Of a stretch of DNA of 64,000 bases, positions 33,613-41,787 are shown in pieces (position 1 is the first letter of the stretch; each line of letters opens with the position of its first letter). Origin of the DNA: Streptomyces massasporeus (GTDB taxonomy: Bacteria; Actinomycetota; Actinomycetes; Streptomycetales; Streptomycetaceae). The position numbers and the translations under genes are program-made. Location of the stretch: assembly GCF_014648995.1 (NCBI RefSeq), contig NZ_BMSE01000007.1:186001-250000 (forward strand), in the 5' to 3' direction. The notes under the pieces were generated by a model that saw only the letters and a list, made by a program, of their open reading frames with translations, did not search any database and was not told the DNA's origin.

Positions 33613-34593
33613 ATGCGCACACGACGATCCGTACGACGCCCCGCCCCGGCCCTGGCCGCGCTCCTGCTGGCCGCCGCCCTCGCACTCACGGGGTGCAGCG
33701 CCGGGGACGACGCCTCGGGCGGCAGCAATGCCGCCGCCGACCACGGGGCGGACGACAAGGGCGTCTCGGGCGAGGCCGCCCCCGGCGGCACCGGCAGCGG
33801 CGCCAAGGCCACGGCGCCGCCGAAGCTCGCCGCGAGCCACATCATCCGCACGGCCTCCCTGACCGTGCAGGTCAAGGACGTCCCGAAGGCCCTGGACCAG
33901 GCCCGCACCGGCGTGGAGAACGCGGGCGGCTACGTCGGAAACGAGACGACCACCCGGGACGCCGAGGGCCATGAGCGCACCCGGGTCGTGCTGCGCGTGC
34001 CCGTCGAGAAGTACGACGAGGTCCTCGCCGAGCTGGAGGGCTCCGGCAAGCTCCTCGACCGCAGCGCGAAGGCCGAGGACGTCACCGACCAGGTCGTGGA
34101 CGTGGAGAGCCGCATCACCACGCAGCGCGCGAGCGTGGCCCGGATCCGCGAACTGATGGACCGGGCCACGAAGCTCAGCGACGTGGTGACCCTGGAGGGC
34201 GAACTGAGCACCCGCCAGGCCGACCTGGAGTCGCTGCTCGCCCGGCAGAAGTCCCTGAAGGACCGCGCCAGCCTGGCCACCATCACCCTGTCGCTGTCCG
34301 AGACCCCGGTGAAGAAGGCGGCCGAGGACGACGACCCGGGCTTCGTGGACGCGCTCGCGGGCGGCTGGAGCGCCTTCGTGACGATGCTGCGCTGGCTCGC
34401 CGTCGCCCTCGGCGCGGTCCTGCCGTTCGCGGCGGTGGCCGCACTGATCGTCCTGCTGTGGCTGCGCGTCGTACGCCCTCGCCTGCCGCGCCGCCCCGCT
34501 CCCGCGCCCACGGCGACCGCGCTGGGTCCGCTGCCGACGGCCCGTCCGGCCCCGGAGGCGACGCAGCCGCGGACCCCGGGTGAGCGGGACTGA
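33613..34593 (+). CDS. DUF4349 lipoprotein
   Basis: 326 residues from the ATG at 33613. Lipoprotein signal ending LALTGCSAG. A low-complexity Gly/Ala linker leads to the DUF4349 domain (HIIRTASLTVQVKDVPKALDQARTGVENAGGYVGNE, then a coiled-coil-like VDVESRITTQRASVARIRELMDRATKLSDVVTLEGELS). A C-terminal membrane helix (LRWLAVALGAVLPFAAVAALIVLLWL) follows, with a short Pro-rich tail. It is anchored at both ends, suggesting a cell-surface sensor or scaffold; function unknown. Confidence 0.88.
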   Translation: MRTRRSVRRPAPALAALLLAAALALTGCSAGDDASGGSNAAADHGADDKGVSGEAAPGGTGSGAKATAPPKLAASHIIRTASLTVQVKDVPKALDQARTGVENAGGYVGNETTTRDAEGHERTRVVLRVPVEKYDEVLAELEGSGKLLDRSAKAEDVTDQVVDVESRITTQRASVARIRELMDRATKLSDVVTLEGELSTRQADLESLLARQKSLKDRASLATITLSLSETPVKKAAEDDDPGFVDALAGGWSAFVTMLRWLAVALGAVLPFAAVAALIVLLWLRVVRPRLPRRPAPAPTATALGPLPTARPAPEATQPRTPGERD

Positions 34594-34620
34594 AATGCCC
34601 TGCTCCCGTAGCGTGTTCGC

Positions 34621-36009
34621 ATGAACATGAGCCGTGCACGGGAGCGACTGGTCGTCGTCGGCGGCGACGCCGCGGGCATGTCCGCGGCGTCGCAGGCCCG
34701 CCGTTTGAGGGGCCCCGACGAGCTGGAGATCGTGGCGTTCGAACGGGGCCACTTCACGTCGTACTCGGCGTGCGGCATCCCTTACTGGGTCGGCGGCGAC
34801 GTCAGCGAACGCGACCGGCTCATCGCCCGCACCCCCGAGGAGCACCGTGCCCGGGACATCGACCTGCGGCTGCGCACCGAGGTCACGGAACTCGACCCCG
34901 ACGGGCAGCGGGTACGCGCGCGTGACCTGGAGTCCGGCGAGGAGTCCTGGACGTCGTACGACCGACTCGTGATCGCGACCGGCGCCCGGCCGATCCGGCC
35001 GGACATGCCCGGGGCCGACGCGGCCGGGGTGCACGGCGTGCAGACGCTGGACGACGGGCAGGCGCTCCTCGACACGCTGGAGGGCACGCGGGGCCGCCGC
35101 GCGGTGGTCGTCGGGGCCGGTTACATCGGCGTGGAGATGGCCGAGGCGCTGATCAAGCGCGGTTACGAGGTGACGGTCGTCAACCGGGGCAGCGAGCCCA
35201 TGTCGACCCTCGACCCCGACATGGGCCGTCTGGTGCACGAGGCCATGGAGGGCCTGGGCATCACGATGGTGAACGACGCCGAGGTCACGAAGATCCTGAC
35301 CGGCGAGGACGGAGCGGTGCGGGCGGTGGTCACCGAGGACCGCGAGTTCCCCGCGGATGTCGTCGTGCTCGGCATCGGCGTCCGCCCCGAGACGGCCCTC
35401 GCGAAGGCCGCCGGCCTCCCCCTCGGCTCGCACGGCGGTCTCCTCACGGACCGCTCGATGCGGGTGCGCGGCCACGAGGACATCTGGTCCGGCGGCGACT
35501 GCGTCGAGGTCCTCGACCTGGTCTCGGGCCAGGAGCGGCACGTCCCGCTCGGCACCCACGCCAACAAGCACGGCCAGGTCATCGGGACCAACGTCGGCGG
35601 CGGCTACGCGACCTTCCCGGGCGTGGTCGGCACGGCGGTCAGCAAGGTCTGCGACCTGGAGATCGCCCGCACGGGCCTGCGGGAGAAGGACGCCCACCGG
35701 GTGGGCCTGCGCTTCGAGGCGGTCACCATCGAGTCGACCAGCCGTGCGGGCTACTACCCGAACGCCTCCGCCATGACGGTCAAGATGCTCGCCGAGCACC
35801 GCACGGGCCGCCTCCTCGGTGTCCAGATCGTCGGCCGGGAGGGCGCGGGCAAACGCGTCGACATCGCGGCGGTCGCCCTCACGGCAGGCATGACGGTGGA
35901 ACAGATGACGGCCCTGGACCTCGGCTACGCCCCACCGTTCTCCCCGGTCTGGGACCCGGTCCTGGTGGCGGCCCGCAAGGCGGCGGCGAAGGTGCGCGGT
36001 TCCGTGTGA
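34621..36009 (+). CDS. CoA-disulfide reductase-like FAD/NAD(P)H oxidoreductase
   Basis: 462 residues. FAD motif LVVVGGDAAGMSAASQARR at 10-28, the redox cysteine C51 in YSACGIPYWVGG, the NAD(P) motif RRAVVVGAGYIGVEMAEAL, the second FAD motif GGDCVEVLDL, and a dimerisation domain with GYYPNASAMTVKMLAEHRTGRLLG. The single redox Cys puts it with CoA-disulfide reductases, NADH oxidases and peroxidases. In an organism relying on mycothiol the thiol substrate is uncertain. TAGCGT (34609-34614) lies 6 bases before the ATG with no ribosome site, suggesting a leaderless message. Confidence 0.88.
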   Translation: MNMSRARERLVVVGGDAAGMSAASQARRLRGPDELEIVAFERGHFTSYSACGIPYWVGGDVSERDRLIARTPEEHRARDIDLRLRTEVTELDPDGQRVRARDLESGEESWTSYDRLVIATGARPIRPDMPGADAAGVHGVQTLDDGQALLDTLEGTRGRRAVVVGAGYIGVEMAEALIKRGYEVTVVNRGSEPMSTLDPDMGRLVHEAMEGLGITMVNDAEVTKILTGEDGAVRAVVTEDREFPADVVVLGIGVRPETALAKAAGLPLGSHGGLLTDRSMRVRGHEDIWSGGDCVEVLDLVSGQERHVPLGTHANKHGQVIGTNVGGGYATFPGVVGTAVSKVCDLEIARTGLREKDAHRVGLRFEAVTIESTSRAGYYPNASAMTVKMLAEHRTGRLLGVQIVGREGAGKRVDIAAVALTAGMTVEQMTALDLGYAPPFSPVWDPVLVAARKAAAKVRGSV

Positions 36010-36041
36010 GGTGGGGCGGGGCCGCGCCCTCAGGGGCCTCG

Positions 36042-36059
36042 GCGCGGGGAACTGCGCGA
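36042..36059 (+). repeat. Interspersed repeat, copy A
   Basis: GCGCGGGGAACTGCGCGA, embedded in a longer similar block (CAGGGGC before, CCAC and CCCGC after), just past the oxidoreductase stop. An inverted copy is at 40922-40939. I recall this word recurring many times in Streptomyces intergenic DNA. Confidence 0.7.
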
Positions 36060-36115
36060 GAAACCACAACGGGCCCGCACCTGCCGACGTCCCCGCACCC
36101 CTCCGGCGAAACGGC

Positions 36116-36448
36116 CTATGCCGTCCCAGCCGTACCGTTGATCCGGTCGATCGCCTGCCGCGCCTGCTCCGCCGGTGGCCGGGACGGCAACGACGACACC
36201 GACGCCGGAGCGGCCGTCACCGCCGGCGGCTGCTCCCCCGCCGGCTTCGCGTGCGAAGCCACCCGGGTCGACCGCAACCGGTGGCTCACCGCCTCCTCCA
36301 GCGTCACGGGCCGCCGCAACTGCGTGGCCAGCCGCCCCGCCTCCTGACCCAGGCGGGCCACGTCCTCCCAGGGCAGCCGCACCACCAGCGTCAGCTCCGC
36401 CTCACCGTCGGGCAGTGCGTGCATCGCGGGAGTAACTCGGTCGTTCAT
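36116..36448 (-). CDS. Small hypothetical protein
   Basis: 110 residues from the ATG at 36448 (GAGG 8 bases upstream). The N-terminal half reads as a compact domain: EAELTLVVRLPWEDVARLGQEAGRLATQLRRPVTLEEAVSHRL. The C-terminal half is Ala/Pro-rich and disordered-looking. No recognised motif. It lies between hemE and the interspersed repeat on the hemE strand, but the 114-base gap to hemE makes co-transcription only possible. Confidence 0.6.
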   Translation of the reverse strand: MNDRVTPAMHALPDGEAELTLVVRLPWEDVARLGQEAGRLATQLRRPVTLEEAVSHRLRSTRVASHAKPAGEQPPAVTAAPASVSSLPSRPPAEQARQAIDRINGTAGTA

Positions 36449-36562
36449 CGCCTGTTCCTCACGTCGGCCCCGCGACCCGCCTTCCCCGCGCCGCGGGCGG
36501 TTGCCGAGACATACGCACGCGCGTGCGGCCGCGTTCAGCGGACCGGCCGATCGGACCCCGCG

Positions 36563-37630
36563 TCAGCGCGCGGTCTGCGTGTGCACGTGCTCCACGAGCC
36601 GCGTCAGCGCGTCCGGGTCCGTGGACGGCATGACGCCGTGGCCGAGGTTGAAGATGTGGCCCTCGAGGTCCTTCGCCGAGTCCAGGACCTCCAGGGTCTT
36701 CGCCTCGACGGCCTCCGTCGAGGCGAACAGCACGGTCGGGTCGAGGTTGCCCTGGAGCGCCTTGCCGGGGCCGACGCGGCGGGCGGCCTCGTCCATCGGG
36801 ACGCGCCAGTCGACGCCGACGACGTCCGCGCCGGCCTCGCCCATGAGACCCAGCAGCTCGCCGGTGCCGACACCGAAGTGGATGCGCGGCACGCCGTACC
36901 CGGCCACGGCCTCGAAGACCTTCGCCGACGCCGGCAGCACCGAACGCCGGTAGTCGACGGGAGCCAGCGCACCGGCCCAGGAGTCGAACAGCTGGACCGC
37001 CGAGGCACCCGCCTCGATCTGCACCTTCAGGAACGCGGCGGTGATGTCCGCGAGGCGGTCGAGCAGGTCGGCCCACAGCTCGGGGTCGCCGTACATCATG
37101 GCCTTGGCGTTCTCGTACGTGCGTGACGGGCCGCCCTCGACCAGGTAGCTGGCGAGGGTGAAGGGCGCGCCGGCGAAGCCGATGAGGGGCGTGGCGCCGA
37201 GCTCGCGGGTGAGCAGGCCGATGGCCTCGGTGACGTAGGAGACGTCCTCGGGGGTGAGGTCGCGCAGCTGCGCGAGGTCCTCGCGGGTGCGGATCGGGCG
37301 CTCGACGACCGGGCCGACGCCGGGCTTGATGTCGAGGTCGATGCCGATGGCCTTGAGCGGGACGACGATGTCGCTGAAGTAGATCGCCGCGTCCACGCCG
37401 TGCCGGCGCACCGGCTGGAGCGTGATCTCGGTGACCAGTTCCGGACGCATGCAGGACTCGAGCATCGGGATGCCCTCGCGCACCTTGCGGTACTCCGGCA
37501 GTGAGCGCCCGGCCTGCCGCATGAACCACACCGGCGTGTGCGGCACGGGCTCGCGCCGGCAGGCCTTGAGGAAGGCGGAGTCGTGCGGGGCGGACGGCTG
37601 CTGGACCCGGGGGGCGTCGTTGGCACTCAC
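36563..37630 (-). CDS. hemE: Uroporphyrinogen decarboxylase
   Basis: 355 residues from a GTG at 37630. Both family signatures are present: TPVWFMRQAGRSLPEYR near the N-terminus and LIGFAGAPFTLASYLVEGG in the middle, plus FNLGHGVMPSTDPDALTRLVEHVH at the end. It converts uroporphyrinogen III to coproporphyrinogen III, the substrate for HemY nearby. Divergent from the DUF3000 gene with a 101-base gap holding both promoters. Confidence 0.97.
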   Translation of the reverse strand: MSANDAPRVQQPSAPHDSAFLKACRREPVPHTPVWFMRQAGRSLPEYRKVREGIPMLESCMRPELVTEITLQPVRRHGVDAAIYFSDIVVPLKAIGIDLDIKPGVGPVVERPIRTREDLAQLRDLTPEDVSYVTEAIGLLTRELGATPLIGFAGAPFTLASYLVEGGPSRTYENAKAMMYGDPELWADLLDRLADITAAFLKVQIEAGASAVQLFDSWAGALAPVDYRRSVLPASAKVFEAVAGYGVPRIHFGVGTGELLGLMGEAGADVVGVDWRVPMDEAARRVGPGKALQGNLDPTVLFASTEAVEAKTLEVLDSAKDLEGHIFNLGHGVMPSTDPDALTRLVEHVHTQTAR

Positions 37631-37731
37631 GGGCCAAGTTTCGCACGCCGTCGGACGGCACTATTCAGCCCCTGGAGAGGTGCGGGGTGTCTAGCCCGGC
37701 ACCCGGGCTCCGGTCCCCGTAATCTTCCCGC

Positions 37732-38406
37732 ATGGCTGCGGCTCAGGGACGACTGTCGGACGGCGCTGGCGGAATGGACGAAGCGAAGGACACCGAGAAC
37801 GACCGGCGGGAGGCGGACTCCGCCCCGCCGGCCTTCCGGGCCGCTGTCGACGCGCTCAAGGCGGCGCGGCTGCGGCCCCAGATCGAGGTCGAGCCGACGC
37901 CCCCGCCGAGGCGCCTCGCTCCTCACAGCTACGCGCTGGAGGCCGCGGTCGTCGACGGCGACCAGGACCTGGCCGACGGCCGGCTGGTGCTGCTGCACGA
38001 CCCGGCCGGGCACGACGCCTGGCAGGGCACCTTCCGGCTGGTGACGCTGGTGCGCGCGGAGCTGGAGCCGGAGATGGCGGCGGACCCGCTGCTGCCGGAG
38101 GTGTGCTGGTCCTGGCTGACCGGTGCCCTGCAGACGCGCGGGCTGACGTACGGGGAGCCGAGCGGCACCGTCACACGCGCAAGCTCCCACTACTTCGGCG
38201 GGCTGTCCGCGCGCCCGGCCGCCTCGCAGATCGAGATCCGTGCGTCGTGGACGCCGCGCGAGGGCCTGGGCGGAGCCCCGGACACGGCCGCGCATCTGGC
38301 GGCCTGGTGCGATCTGCTGGCCCAGATCGCGGGGCTGCCCCCGGCCGGCCCCGGGGACGCGTCCGTCGTGACCCTCCCCCAGCGGCGAGGACCGCAGTCC
38401 CGCTGA
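37732..38406 (+). CDS. DUF3000 family protein
   Basis: 224 residues. Actinobacterial DUF3000 features: PPAFRAAVDALKAARLRPQIEVEPTPPPRRLAPHSYALEAAV in substance, GRLVLLHDPAGHDAWQGTFRLVTLVRAELEPEM, and SWLTGALQTRGLTYGEPSGTVTRASSHYFGGL. Function unknown; the gene is usually found between hemE and rnd, as here. TAATCT (37720-37725) is exactly 6 bases before the ATG with no ribosome site, a good leaderless-start candidate. Confidence 0.9.
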   Translation: MAAAQGRLSDGAGGMDEAKDTENDRREADSAPPAFRAAVDALKAARLRPQIEVEPTPPPRRLAPHSYALEAAVVDGDQDLADGRLVLLHDPAGHDAWQGTFRLVTLVRAELEPEMAADPLLPEVCWSWLTGALQTRGLTYGEPSGTVTRASSHYFGGLSARPAASQIEIRASWTPREGLGGAPDTAAHLAAWCDLLAQIAGLPPAGPGDASVVTLPQRRGPQSR

Positions 38407-38428
38407 TCGAACCCCCTGATCGACCCCC

Positions 38429-38465
38429 GACCGCCCCGCACTGATCGACCTTGTGCGGGGCGGTC
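38429..38465. terminator. Terminator hairpin after the DUF3000 gene
   Basis: Perfect 13-bp arms (GACCGCCCCGCAC at 38429-38441; reverse complement at 38453-38465) with an 11-base loop, 22 bases past the stop. The rest of the 335-base gap up to 38741 holds no gene; its AT-richer part (about 38560-38640) is the likely promoter region of the next gene. Confidence 0.65.
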
Positions 38466-38741
38466 AACCATGTCCGGTCGACGATCACACCTGAGTACCC
38501 CTCTTGGCCGAATCACTTTGTCGATACGGCCACTTTCGACCGCGTACCGACGCAGACCGGAACTGTCCGGCCTTCGAATGATCGACCGCGTGTCCGAATT
38601 GCACGGATTGTTATCACCGAATCGTGATCATTCTCTAAAGGCGGACGGGTTCGGTGCCGAAGACGACTGTGACCTTGAAAGCACGGTTCGTCCCGGCTTC
38701 ACCCCCGCGAGCCGGCCCCGTCCCGCCCCCCAGGAGGCCTG

Positions 38742-39404
38742 GTGTCCGTTCTCCTCGAGCAGCCCGCAAGCCTGGTCGCCTACCGCCCGAACAAGCCGAC
38801 CGCCATGGTGGTCGTGGCCGACCCGCGCGTCCGTTCCACCGTCACCCGCCATCTGTGGGCGCTCGGTGTGCGCGACGTCATCGAGGCCTCGTCCATCGCG
38901 GAGGCTCGTCCCCGCATCGGCAACCCCCGCGACATCTGTGTCGCCGACGTCCACCTGCCGGACGGCTCCGGCCTCACCCTGCTGTCGGAGACCCGCGCCG
39001 CGGGCTGGCCCAACGGGCTCGCCCTCTCCGCCGCCGACGACATCGGCGCCGTGCGCAACGCACTCGCCGGCGGAGTGAAGGGTTACGTCGTCACCGGCAC
39101 CCGTACCAACGTCGGGCTCCCCACCCGGCCGGGCGCCGCCCCCATCGGCGCCGCCGCCGCGCGACTGCACCGCCGCCCCCCGGGTGCCCCGAGCCACCCG
39201 GGCGGCTACCGCGAACTGTCCGGCCGCGAGGTCGAGGTGCTGCGGCTGGTCGCGGAAGGCCAGTCGAACAAGGCGATCGGCGTCTCGATGGGCCTGTCCG
39301 CCCTGACCGTCAAGAGCCACCTCGCCCGCATCGCCCGCAAGCTCGGCACGGGCGACCGTGCCGGCATGGTCGCGGTGGCGCTGCGGACCGGGATCATCCA
39401 CTGA
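38742..39404 (+). CDS. Orphan LuxR-type response regulator
   Basis: 220 residues from a GTG with AGGAGG 5 bases upstream. The receiver-like domain (residues 20-125) keeps the phospho-acceptor Asp in CVADVHLPDGSG and Lys in GVKGYVV, but the usual acidic pair is Ala-Asp in MVVVADPR. The C-terminal LuxR helix-turn-helix reads YRELSGREVEVLRLVAEGQSNKAIGVSMGLSALTVKSHLARIARKLGTGD. No histidine kinase is adjacent. As I recall, the same gene stands between DUF3000 and rnd in other streptomycetes. Confidence 0.88.
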   Translation: MSVLLEQPASLVAYRPNKPTAMVVVADPRVRSTVTRHLWALGVRDVIEASSIAEARPRIGNPRDICVADVHLPDGSGLTLLSETRAAGWPNGLALSAADDIGAVRNALAGGVKGYVVTGTRTNVGLPTRPGAAPIGAAAARLHRRPPGAPSHPGGYRELSGREVEVLRLVAEGQSNKAIGVSMGLSALTVKSHLARIARKLGTGDRAGMVAVALRTGIIH

Positions 39405-39439
39405 CCCGATCCGCCGTGACCCTTCGTGATCATTCATTC

Positions 39440-39474
39440 ACGTGAACGGGGTCGGCCGTCGACCCCGTTCACGT
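39440..39474. terminator. Terminator hairpin after the LuxR-type regulator
   Basis: Perfect 15-bp arms (ACGTGAACGGGGTCG at 39440-39454; reverse complement at 39460-39474) with a 5-base loop. Confidence 0.7.
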
Positions 39475-39530
39475 CACACACGGTTCGTGAACCCGCCGCT
39501 TCCCCGACATGACTGGTTTGCGACCCTCGG

Positions 39531-39564
39531 GCGCCCGTCGACGGAACGTTCCGTCGGCGGGCGC
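39531..39564. promoter_or_regulatory. 34-bp near-perfect palindrome upstream of RNase D
   Basis: Two 17-base arms centred between 39547 and 39548 with no loop. The inner CGACGGAAC/GTTCCGTCG and outer GCGCCCG/CGGGCGC match perfectly, with one mismatched pair between them. The right arm reaches the expected -35 position of a promoter whose -10 would be TACCCT at 39579-39584. A loopless dyad of this length is better as a dimer-binding operator than a terminator. Confidence 0.6.
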
Positions 39565-39578
39565 TGTCCATACATGGA

Positions 39579-39584
39579 TACCCT
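39579..39584 (+). promoter_or_regulatory. -10 box candidate for a leaderless RNase D message
   Basis: TACCCT ends 6 bases before the GTG start at 39591 and no ribosome-binding sequence is present, so transcription would begin at or next to the start codon. Confidence 0.4.
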
Positions 39585-39590
39585 TGACAG

Positions 39591-40880
39591 GTGACCGACG
39601 CCCACGACACCGCAGCAGACAGCTCACTGCGAACCACCGGAGGCGCCCCTCCGGACGACGGCGGATCTTCTGCTACGGAGGCGCCGATCCCTTTGCTGGA
39701 GCCGCGTGAGGGCATTCCGCCCGTCATCGCGGACGAGACCGCCCTGGCCCGGGTGATCGCCGCCTTCGAGGCGGGGTCCGGGCCCGTCGCCGTCGACGCC
39801 GAGCGCGCGTCCGGCTACCGCTACGGGCAGCGTGCCTACCTCGTGCAGCTGCGCCGCGAGGGCGCCGGAACGGCCCTCATCGACCCCGTGGCCTGCCCCG
39901 ACCTGTCCGCCCTCGGCGATGCCCTGTCCGGCGTCGAGTGGGTGCTGCACGCCGCCACCCAGGACCTGCCGTGCCTGCGCGAGATAGGCATGGTGCCGAC
40001 GCGGCTGTTCGACACGGAGCTGGCCGGGCGGCTCGCCGGGTTCCCCCGGGTCGGCCTCGGCGCGATGGTCGAGAGCGTGCTGGGCTTCGTCCTGGAGAAG
40101 GGGCACTCCGCCGTCGACTGGTCGACCCGGCCGCTGCCCGAGCCCTGGCTGCGCTACGCGGCGCTGGACGTCGAGCTGCTCGTCGACCTGCGCGACGCGC
40201 TGGAGAAGGAGCTGGACCGGCAGGGCAAGCTGGACTGGGCCCGCCAGGAGTTCGACGCGATCGCCTCGGCTCCGCCACCCGAGCCCCGCAAGGACCCGTG
40301 GCGGCGCACGTCCGGCATGCACAAGGTACGCAGGCGGCGGCAGCTGGCCGTCGTACGGGAGCTGTGGCAGACCCGGGACCGGATCGCGCAGCGCCGGGAC
40401 GTGTCGCCGGGCAAGGTGCTCGGGGACGCGGCCATCGTGGAGGCCGCGCTGGCGCTTCCGGCCAATGTGCACGCCCTGGCCGCGCTGAACGGTTTCGGCC
40501 ACCGCGTGGGCAAGCGGCAGCTGGAGCAGTGGCAGGCGGCGGTGGATCGGGCCAAGGGGCTGAGCGAGGCGCAGCTGCCGCAGCCCGGCCAGTCGGTGAC
40601 CGGGCCTCCGCCGCCGCGCGCCTGGGCCGACAAGGACCCCGTGGCCGCGGCGCGGTTGTCCGCGGCCCGGGCCGGGGTGTCGGCGCTGGCCGAGCGGCTG
40701 AGCATGCCGCAGGAGAATCTGATCACGCCGGACACCGTGCGACGGGTGTGCTGGGAGCCGCCGGCGGTGGTGGACGCGGAGTCCGTCGGGGCGGCGCTGG
40801 CCGGGCACGGGGCACGTCCGTGGCAGGTGGAGCAGGTGACGCCGGTGCTGGTGACCGCGTTGTCCGCCAAGGCGCCGTAG
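39591..40880 (+). CDS. rnd: Ribonuclease D family 3'-5' exonuclease with HRDC domain
   Basis: 429 residues from a GTG. DEDD-type exonuclease motifs are present: PVAVDAERASGYRYGQRAYLVQL (Asp and Glu), WVLHAATQDLPCLREIGM (Asp) and YAALDVELLVDLRDAL (Tyr and Asp). An HRDC nucleic-acid-binding domain (about 225-300, HKVRRRRQLAVVRELWQTRDRIAQRRD) follows, with a further helical C-terminus. It trims the 3' ends of structured RNAs such as tRNA precursors. Confidence 0.92.
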   Translation: MTDAHDTAADSSLRTTGGAPPDDGGSSATEAPIPLLEPREGIPPVIADETALARVIAAFEAGSGPVAVDAERASGYRYGQRAYLVQLRREGAGTALIDPVACPDLSALGDALSGVEWVLHAATQDLPCLREIGMVPTRLFDTELAGRLAGFPRVGLGAMVESVLGFVLEKGHSAVDWSTRPLPEPWLRYAALDVELLVDLRDALEKELDRQGKLDWARQEFDAIASAPPPEPRKDPWRRTSGMHKVRRRRQLAVVRELWQTRDRIAQRRDVSPGKVLGDAAIVEAALALPANVHALAALNGFGHRVGKRQLEQWQAAVDRAKGLSEAQLPQPGQSVTGPPPPRAWADKDPVAAARLSAARAGVSALAERLSMPQENLITPDTVRRVCWEPPAVVDAESVGAALAGHGARPWQVEQVTPVLVTALSAKAP

Positions 40881-40921
40881 GGCTTCGCGTCGTCCGGCGG
40901 CCGCGGGTCGCATGTGGCTGT

Positions 40922-40939
40922 TCGCGCAGTTCCCCGCGC
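40922..40939 (-). repeat. Interspersed repeat, copy B (inverted)
   Basis: TCGCGCAGTTCCCCGCGC is the exact reverse complement of copy A at 36042-36059, within a longer related block between rnd and the sugar permease gene. Confidence 0.7.
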
Positions 40940-40956
40940 CCCTGAAAGAAGGGCGG

Positions 40957-41787
40957 CTACTTCGTGGCCCCCCGGGTGAAACCGTTGTAGATGAACCGCT
41001 GGAGGAACAGGAAGACGGCCAGGGTGGGGACGATCACCAGGATCGCCCCTGCCGAGATCGTCTCCCAGTGGGCGCCGAACGGCCCCTTGAAGCGGAACAG
41101 CGACGTCGAGATCACGCCAAGATCTTCGGAGGGCATGTAGAGGAAGGGGATGTAGAAGTCGTTGTAGACGGTGATCCCCTTCACGATCACCACCGTCGCG
41201 ATCGCCGGTTTCAGCAGCGGGAAGATGACCTTGCGGTAGACCGTGAAGGCGTTGGCGCCGTCGATGCGGGCCGACTCGTCCAGGGAGACCGGGATCGAGC
41301 GGACGAACTGCAGGAAGATGTAGATCGAGACGATGTCGGTGCCCATGTAGAGGGCGATCGGTGCCCAGAGGCTGTCGAACATGCCGAAGCTGTTGACGAT
41401 CTGGAAGGTGGCCACCTGGGTGGTCACGCCGGGGACCAGCGCGGCGACCAGGAACAGGGCCAGCACCGACGTACGGAAGCGGAACCGGAAGCGGTCGATG
41501 GCGTAGGCCGTCATCGAACCGATGAGGACCGTGCCGCCGATGGCGACGACCAGGATGATCGCGGTGTTGGCGAACGCCGAGAGCATGCGGCCGTCCTGGA
41601 ACGCCGTCACGTAGTTGTCGAAGTTGAACGGGTCGCCGGGCAGCGCGAGCGCTCCGCTGCCTGCCGCCATCTCCTTCTCGGTCTTCAGCGAGGTCAGGAA
41701 CACGGCGGCCAGCGGGAGCAGGACCACCGCGGTCGCCGCGATCAGCGACAGATACACGAGGACGCGGGTCACCGCGCGGCGTGTCAT
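40957..41787 (-). CDS. Sugar ABC transporter permease, MalG type
   Basis: 276 residues from the ATG at 41787, overlapping the stop of the upstream permease by 4 bases. Six membrane helices and the EAA-loop region SIPVSLDESARIDGANAFTVYRKVIFPLLKPAIATVVI, ending FIYNGFTRGATK as in MalG-type subunits. With the MalF-type permease and the binding protein it forms an importer. No dedicated ATPase gene is here, so it probably uses a shared MsiK-type ATPase. Linkage to a beta-mannosidase suggests manno-oligosaccharide import. Confidence 0.93.
   Translation of the reverse strand: MTRRAVTRVLVYLSLIAATAVVLLPLAAVFLTSLKTEKEMAAGSGALALPGDPFNFDNYVTAFQDGRMLSAFANTAIILVVAIGGTVLIGSMTAYAIDRFRFRFRTSVLALFLVAALVPGVTTQVATFQIVNSFGMFDSLWAPIALYMGTDIVSIYIFLQFVRSIPVSLDESARIDGANAFTVYRKVIFPLLKPAIATVVIVKGITVYNDFYIPFLYMPSEDLGVISTSLFRFKGPFGAHWETISAGAILVIVPTLAVFLFLQRFIYNGFTRGATK

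Noticed and set aside
34621..36009. Calling this gene a mycothione or glutathione reductase
   Set aside because: Those enzymes have a Cys-x4-Cys redox pair near the N-terminus; here a single Cys51 in SACGIPY is seen.
33361..36069. 902-residue minus-strand frame opposite DUF4349 and the CoA-disulfide reductase
   Set aside because: Low-complexity antisense translation. Its apparent start lies in the interspersed repeat, and the plus-strand genes are well supported.
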